Source: an uncultured Pelagibacteraceae bacterium (GTDB lineage Bacteria; Pseudomonadota; Alphaproteobacteria; Pelagibacterales; Pelagibacteraceae). Taken from it: a stretch of 64,000 nucleotides of DNA. The DNA is taken from the NCBI GenBank assembly GCA_902593845.1, contig CACJJV010000005.1, positions 1 to 64,000 of the forward strand, written 5' to 3'. The notes under the pieces were generated by a model, which worked only from the letters and a program-made list of their open reading frames with translations, was not told the origin of the DNA and searched no databases. Below, piece by piece: positions 60,517-64,000 of the stretch (positions within the stretch are counted from its first letter, which is position 1; each line of letters opens with the position of its first letter). The position numbers and the translations under genes were made by a program.

Positions 60517-61963
60517 AATGATCCTCTATAAGTTTGTTTAATAATCTAACTCCATAACCTGTTGCACCACCTGAATTTAAAGCTCCACCATATTTTGAAA
60601 ATGCCATACCAGCTATATCTAAGTGTGCCCAAGGAGTTTTATTTAAAATAAATCTTTGTAGAAATTGCGCTGCAGTAGTGGAACCAGCTCCACCAACGTA
60701 ATTAATATTTTGCATATCTGCATTTTTTGAGTCTATCAATTTATCGTAATTTTTATTTAAAGGCATCCTCCAGACTTTTTCTTCAACATGCTCACCCGAC
60801 TCGATCAATTGTTGAGATAATTTATCATCATTAGAAAATAAACCTGCATATTCAGAGCCTAACGAGACAATAATTGCTCCAGTCAAAGTTGCTAGATCTA
60901 CAATAAACTTTGGTTTAAACTTTTCCTCAGTAAAGGTAAGTGCATCTGCAAGTACCAATCTTCCTTCCGCATCGGTATTTAAGATCTCAACTGTTTTGCC
61001 ACTATAAGACTTAACAATATCACCAGGTCTTTGCGCATTACCTCCAGGCATATTCTCAACTAGTCCAACCACTCCCACTGCATTAATTTTTGCTTTTCTC
61101 AAAGCTAAGCTTTTCATCAATCCAACTACTACTGCAGAGCCTGCCATGTCATAAGTCATGTCTTCCATAAACTTAGCTGGCTTTAATGATATACCGCCAG
61201 TATCAAAACAAACACCTTTGCCAACAAAAGCTAAAGGTTTAGATTTATCTCTTTTTCCATTCCATTCCATTGTTACAAGATAAGAACCTCTAATACTTCC
61301 TTGACCAACACCCAACAAGGTATTCATACCTAATTTTTTTAACTCCTTATCATTATAAATTCTAATTTTTAGACCAAATTTACTTAAAGTCTTTATTCGT
61401 TTAGCGTATTCATCTGGATGTAAAATATTTCCAGGTTCTGACACTAAATCTCTAGTATAAAAAGTCCCTTTTTCTATGGAGCTAAATTTTAATTGGTCTT
61501 TATTATTAGGAATATTCTTGCCTACTGTATTAATAAAAATATCACCTTTATCTTTTTTTGTTTTATATTTTTCAAATTTATAGGATTTTAGTTTTATTCC
61601 ATGTAAAAAATATCCAAGAATATTTTTTAATCCATTTGGAATAGTGTCTGAATTTACGATATATTGTGTTTCTTTCAATTCACTTAAAATAACGTAGCAC
61701 TTGGCGCCTAAATTTTCTGCATCAGAGTCAGTAAGATTTTTTTTAAGTGAAACTAAAATTATTTTTTTTTTTGAGCTAATGTCAAAAGTTACAATTTTTT
61801 TTTTAGTATCTTTTTTTTTAAGGATATCTGAGATGTATGAATACTCTGAATTAGAGATGTGTTTTTTTAAACCAGTAATATTGAATTTTTCGTCAGCAAA
61901 TAATATTAAATTTGCATTATACTTACTAAAAACCAGTTTTTTAAAATTAACTTTAATATTCAT
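60509..61963 (-). CDS. pepA: Leucyl aminopeptidase (M17 family)
   Basis: The dizinc peptidase shows G-K-G-V-C-F-D-T-G-G-I-S-L-K-P and the family signature N-T-D-A-E-G-R-L-V-L-A-D. The frame opens at 61978, but the ATG at 61963 (M-N-I-K-V-N-F) is the likely start, giving 484 residues, as the first five upstream codons add nothing conserved. It removes N-terminal residues from peptides. In alphaproteobacteria it often lies opposite lptF-lptG, as here. Confidence 0.94.
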   Translation of the reverse strand: MNIKVNFKKLVFSKYNANLILFADEKFNITGLKKHISNSEYSYISDILKKKDTKKKIVTFDISSKKKIILVSLKKNLTDSDAENLGAKCYVILSELKETQYIVNSDTIPNGLKNILGYFLHGIKLKSYKFEKYKTKKDKGDIFINTVGKNIPNNKDQLKFSSIEKGTFYTRDLVSEPGNILHPDEYAKRIKTLSKFGLKIRIYNDKELKKLGMNTLLGVGQGSIRGSYLVTMEWNGKRDKSKPLAFVGKGVCFDTGGISLKPAKFMEDMTYDMAGSAVVVGLMKSLALRKAKINAVGVVGLVENMPGGNAQRPGDIVKSYSGKTVEILNTDAEGRLVLADALTFTEEKFKPKFIVDLATLTGAIIVSLGSEYAGLFSNDDKLSQQLIESGEHVEEKVWRMPLNKNYDKLIDSKNADMQNINYVGGAGSTTAAQFLQRFILNKTPWAHLDIAGMAFSKYGGALNSGGATGYGVRLLNKLIEDHYE

Positions 61964-62023
61964 AAAAATTAAATACAATCAGTACGAGATAATGCTATAT
62001 ATGAGTAAAACAATTATATTTCA

Positions 62024-63148
62024 ATGGAAAAAATACTTTTTAGAAAACTAATTTTAGACATATCTTTAAGAGCTTTGATTATTACATTTACTATAGGTTT
62101 AATTGTTTGGATAATTCAGGCTGCAAATTACCTAGATTTTGTTATTGATGATGGGCATAATTTCACGATCTATTTTTATTATAACTTATATAGTTTTCCA
62201 AAAATAATTCATAGAATACTACCTTTTGTTTTTGGTATTTCTGTTTTTTTTGAATTGATAAAGTATGAAAAAAATAATGAATTACTAATTTTTTGGACCA
62301 ATGGTATTACCAAAAAAAGATTTATTTCTAACTTAATTAATTTCTCCTTAATTGTTATGTTTTTACAAATATTAATTGGAAGTATCGTATCTCCATCGAG
62401 TCAATTAAAAGCTAGAGAATTTTTAAAAAATTCAAATATGGATTTTTTACCTAATTTGATTAAACAAGGGAAATTCATAGATACTGTATCAGGATTAACT
62501 ATCTTTATAAATGAAAAAACAGATAATAATTATTTTAAAAACATATATATTCAAGAAGGGAATATCTTAGATTTAACATCTGATAATAATCAAATAATTT
62601 TTGCGAAGGAGGGGTTTTTAGACAGTAATGATAAAAAAGTTTTTAAATTGTTAGAGGGAAAAATAATAAGTACTAACAATAATAAGTTAATGAGTTTTGA
62701 ATTTGACAAAATTGATTATAATTTATCAAAGTTCGACTCCAGAACTATTAAAATTGCAAAAATGCAAGAGCTGCCTTCAAGAAAGATTATTGAGTGTTCT
62801 ATAAGTTTAATGAAAAATACAACTTATAGAGAAAAAATGTTTCTTTGTGATTTCGAAAGTTTGAAAAATATCAATCAAGAAATATATAAAAGATTCATTA
62901 AACCAATGTATTTTCCACTTTTAACATTAGTATGTTGTTTTTTATTAACTTTTTCAAGAATAGATAATAATTTTTCAATGAGAACCATCAAGGTATTTTT
63001 ATATGTTTTTTTAATTTTAGTTTTGTCAGAAATCTTAATGAGATATATAGAGAGTTCAAAATTATTAATTATACTTGTTATGTTTCTTCCAATTATTATA
63101 TATTTTTCAATCTATAATTTTTTAATTTCAAAAATAAATCATGGTTAA
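62024..63148 (+). CDS. lptF: Lipopolysaccharide export permease LptF
   Basis: The 374 residues fit the YjgP/YjgQ family. A first group of three membrane helices ends near residue 120, a periplasmic beta-jellyroll domain spans about 130-270, and three helices follow. The motif L-I-F-W-T-N-G-I in the coupling loop is typical. LptF and LptG form the transmembrane part of the LptB2FG extractor. The gene overlaps lptG by 8 bases. Confidence 0.9.
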   Translation: MEKILFRKLILDISLRALIITFTIGLIVWIIQAANYLDFVIDDGHNFTIYFYYNLYSFPKIIHRILPFVFGISVFFELIKYEKNNELLIFWTNGITKKRFISNLINFSLIVMFLQILIGSIVSPSSQLKAREFLKNSNMDFLPNLIKQGKFIDTVSGLTIFINEKTDNNYFKNIYIQEGNILDLTSDNNQIIFAKEGFLDSNDKKVFKLLEGKIISTNNNKLMSFEFDKIDYNLSKFDSRTIKIAKMQELPSRKIIECSISLMKNTTYREKMFLCDFESLKNINQEIYKRFIKPMYFPLLTLVCCFLLTFSRIDNNFSMRTIKVFLYVFLILVLSEILMRYIESSKLLIILVMFLPIIIYFSIYNFLISKINHG

Positions 63149-64000
63149 AACATTAGATAAATATTTTATAAATTTATTTTTTAAGAAATTATTGATACTT
63201 ACATTAATCTTTTTTGCATTATCATTTGTATTAACAATTTTTGAGGAAATTACATTTTTAAGTGATTCTAAATCTGCTTTTTATTTACCATTTATGTTAG
63301 CAATTTTTGATGCTCCTACTACTCTTCTCGAAATTTTCCCTTTTATGATTTTAATTGCTGCACAACTTTTTTTTATTGATCTGATTAAAAAAAAAGAAAA
63401 TGAATTAATTAAAATAAATAATCTTGATAATTTTTATTTGATTAAACTTTTAGCATTATGCTCTTTTTTTTTCGGGATAATAATAATTTTAGTCTATTAT
63501 CCAATTTCCTCTAAATTAAAATTCATTTATTCCGATATTAAAAATGTTTATTCAGAGGATGGTAAATATCTTAAACATTTGAATGATAATGGTATTTGGA
63601 TTAAAGACGAAATTGAAAATGAAATTTATATCATTAATGGTGCAGAAAAAAATGATCCATTTCTTGAGGATGTTTTTATATCGAAATTTGATAAAAATTT
63701 TAACTTAATAGAAAACATTTATACAAAAAAGATAGATATAACTAATGATGAGTGGGTAATTAAAAATCCGACTATATTTAAAGATAATAGTCAGATAAAG
63801 TCAGAGAAAACTAAAATATTAAAAACCCATTTCAATATTGTTAAAATAAATAGTGCTTTTAGAAATCTCAATTCATTTAATTTATTTCAATTAATTGATA
63901 TAAAAAAAGAAAACATGCTTTTAGGATATTCTTCTCAAGATATTGATTTACACTTTCTAAAAATAATATCGCTTCCGATTTATTTCAGTATTTTGGTCAT
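63141..64000 (+). CDS. lptG: Lipopolysaccharide export permease LptG, 3' end outside window
   Basis: The frame starts with ATG at 63141 (M-V-K-T-L-D-K-Y-F-I) inside the lptF end and stays open to the window edge, giving 286 codons of an expected 360 or so. Three N-terminal helices, the P-T-T-L-L-E-I-F-P-F segment and a periplasmic domain with W-I-K-D-E and I-Y-I-I-N-G are visible. The last helices are cut off. Its position directly behind lptF and its family pattern fit LptG. Confidence 0.87.
   Translation, partial: MVKTLDKYFINLFFKKLLILTLIFFALSFVLTIFEEITFLSDSKSAFYLPFMLAIFDAPTTLLEIFPFMILIAAQLFFIDLIKKKENELIKINNLDNFYLIKLLALCSFFFGIIIILVYYPISSKLKFIYSDIKNVYSEDGKYLKHLNDNGIWIKDEIENEIYIINGAEKNDPFLEDVFISKFDKNFNLIENIYTKKIDITNDEWVIKNPTIFKDNSQIKSEKTKILKTHFNIVKINSAFRNLNSFNLFQLIDIKKENMLLGYSSQDIDLHFLKIISLPIYFSILV

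Noticed and set aside
62731-62740. GTTCGACTCC, like the T-arm of a tRNA
   Set aside because: It lies inside the lptF reading frame and no acceptor, D or anticodon arms can be folded around it.
1-64000. Mobile elements, prophage, CRISPR arrays or toxin-antitoxin modules
   Set aside because: No transposase, integrase, direct repeat array or terminal inverted repeat pair was seen; base composition looks uniform throughout.

Overview
The window looks like chromosome from a streamlined, AT-rich marine alphaproteobacterium, most probably of the SAR11 / Candidatus Pelagibacter group. This rests on very low GC by eye, Lys/Asn/Ile-rich proteins, very short intergenic gaps (none longer than about 180 bases) and many overlapping genes. 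Alphaproteobacterial neighbourhoods are also present: aroQ-accB-accC followed by DUF2155 and NDUFA12-like genes, hdaA-DUF2066 next to purM-purN, and iscR-suf. No tRNA, rRNA, CRISPR array, insertion sequence, phage gene or integrase was seen. Species assignment is inference.

Layout. 1-662: 3' part of a winged-helix regulator. 707-1558: BASS-type transporter. 1555-13677: an organosulfonate region with two divergent operons. Leftward are a taurine-type aminotransferase, alanine dehydrogenase and a DMGDH-like FAD/GcvT demethylase. Rightward are tauA, tauB, an unusually long tauC, a ComC-like 2-hydroxyacid dehydrogenase, a phosphate acyltransferase and an HpsN-like dehydrogenase. A 17-bp palindrome lies between them. 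13.7-21.2 kb: msrB, a LysE-type exporter, a VOC protein, cysE-cysK, a train of eight small poorly characterised genes, two tandem SMR-like membrane proteins and hisN. 21.3-31.5 kb: a gamma-butyrobetaine-hydroxylase-like dioxygenase, azoreductase, ccdA, FAH-family enzyme, two aldehyde dehydrogenases (one with a Lys-rich tail) with a DUF779 partner, GYD protein, thioesterase, homocysteine methyltransferase, EamA exporter and YbaK.

31.6-39.5 kb: glnA, an unlisted 56-residue small gene, and the suf Fe-S operon (iscR-sufB-C-D-S-U-T-A) with an almost perfect IscR type 1 operator over its promoter. 39.5-50.1 kb: alpha/beta hydrolase, anmK, tyrS, an AsmA-like protein, prfB with the classic programmed +1 frameshift, mrcA, and a compact RNase E/G that lacks the Zn-link cysteines. 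50.1-64 kb: thiG-thiS, aroQ-accB-accC, DUF2155, NDUFA12, an orphan C-terminal domain of B12-dependent ribonucleotide reductase, aspS, hdaA, DUF2066, purM-purN, ndk, pepA, lptF, and lptG cut by the window end.

The most notable points are the sulfonate region (with a possible N-methyltaurine branch and an extended TauC), the paired SMR proteins that both lack the coupling glutamate, the Lys-rich aldehyde dehydrogenase tail, the orphan NrdJ domain, and the interlocked stop codons at almost every convergent gene junction.
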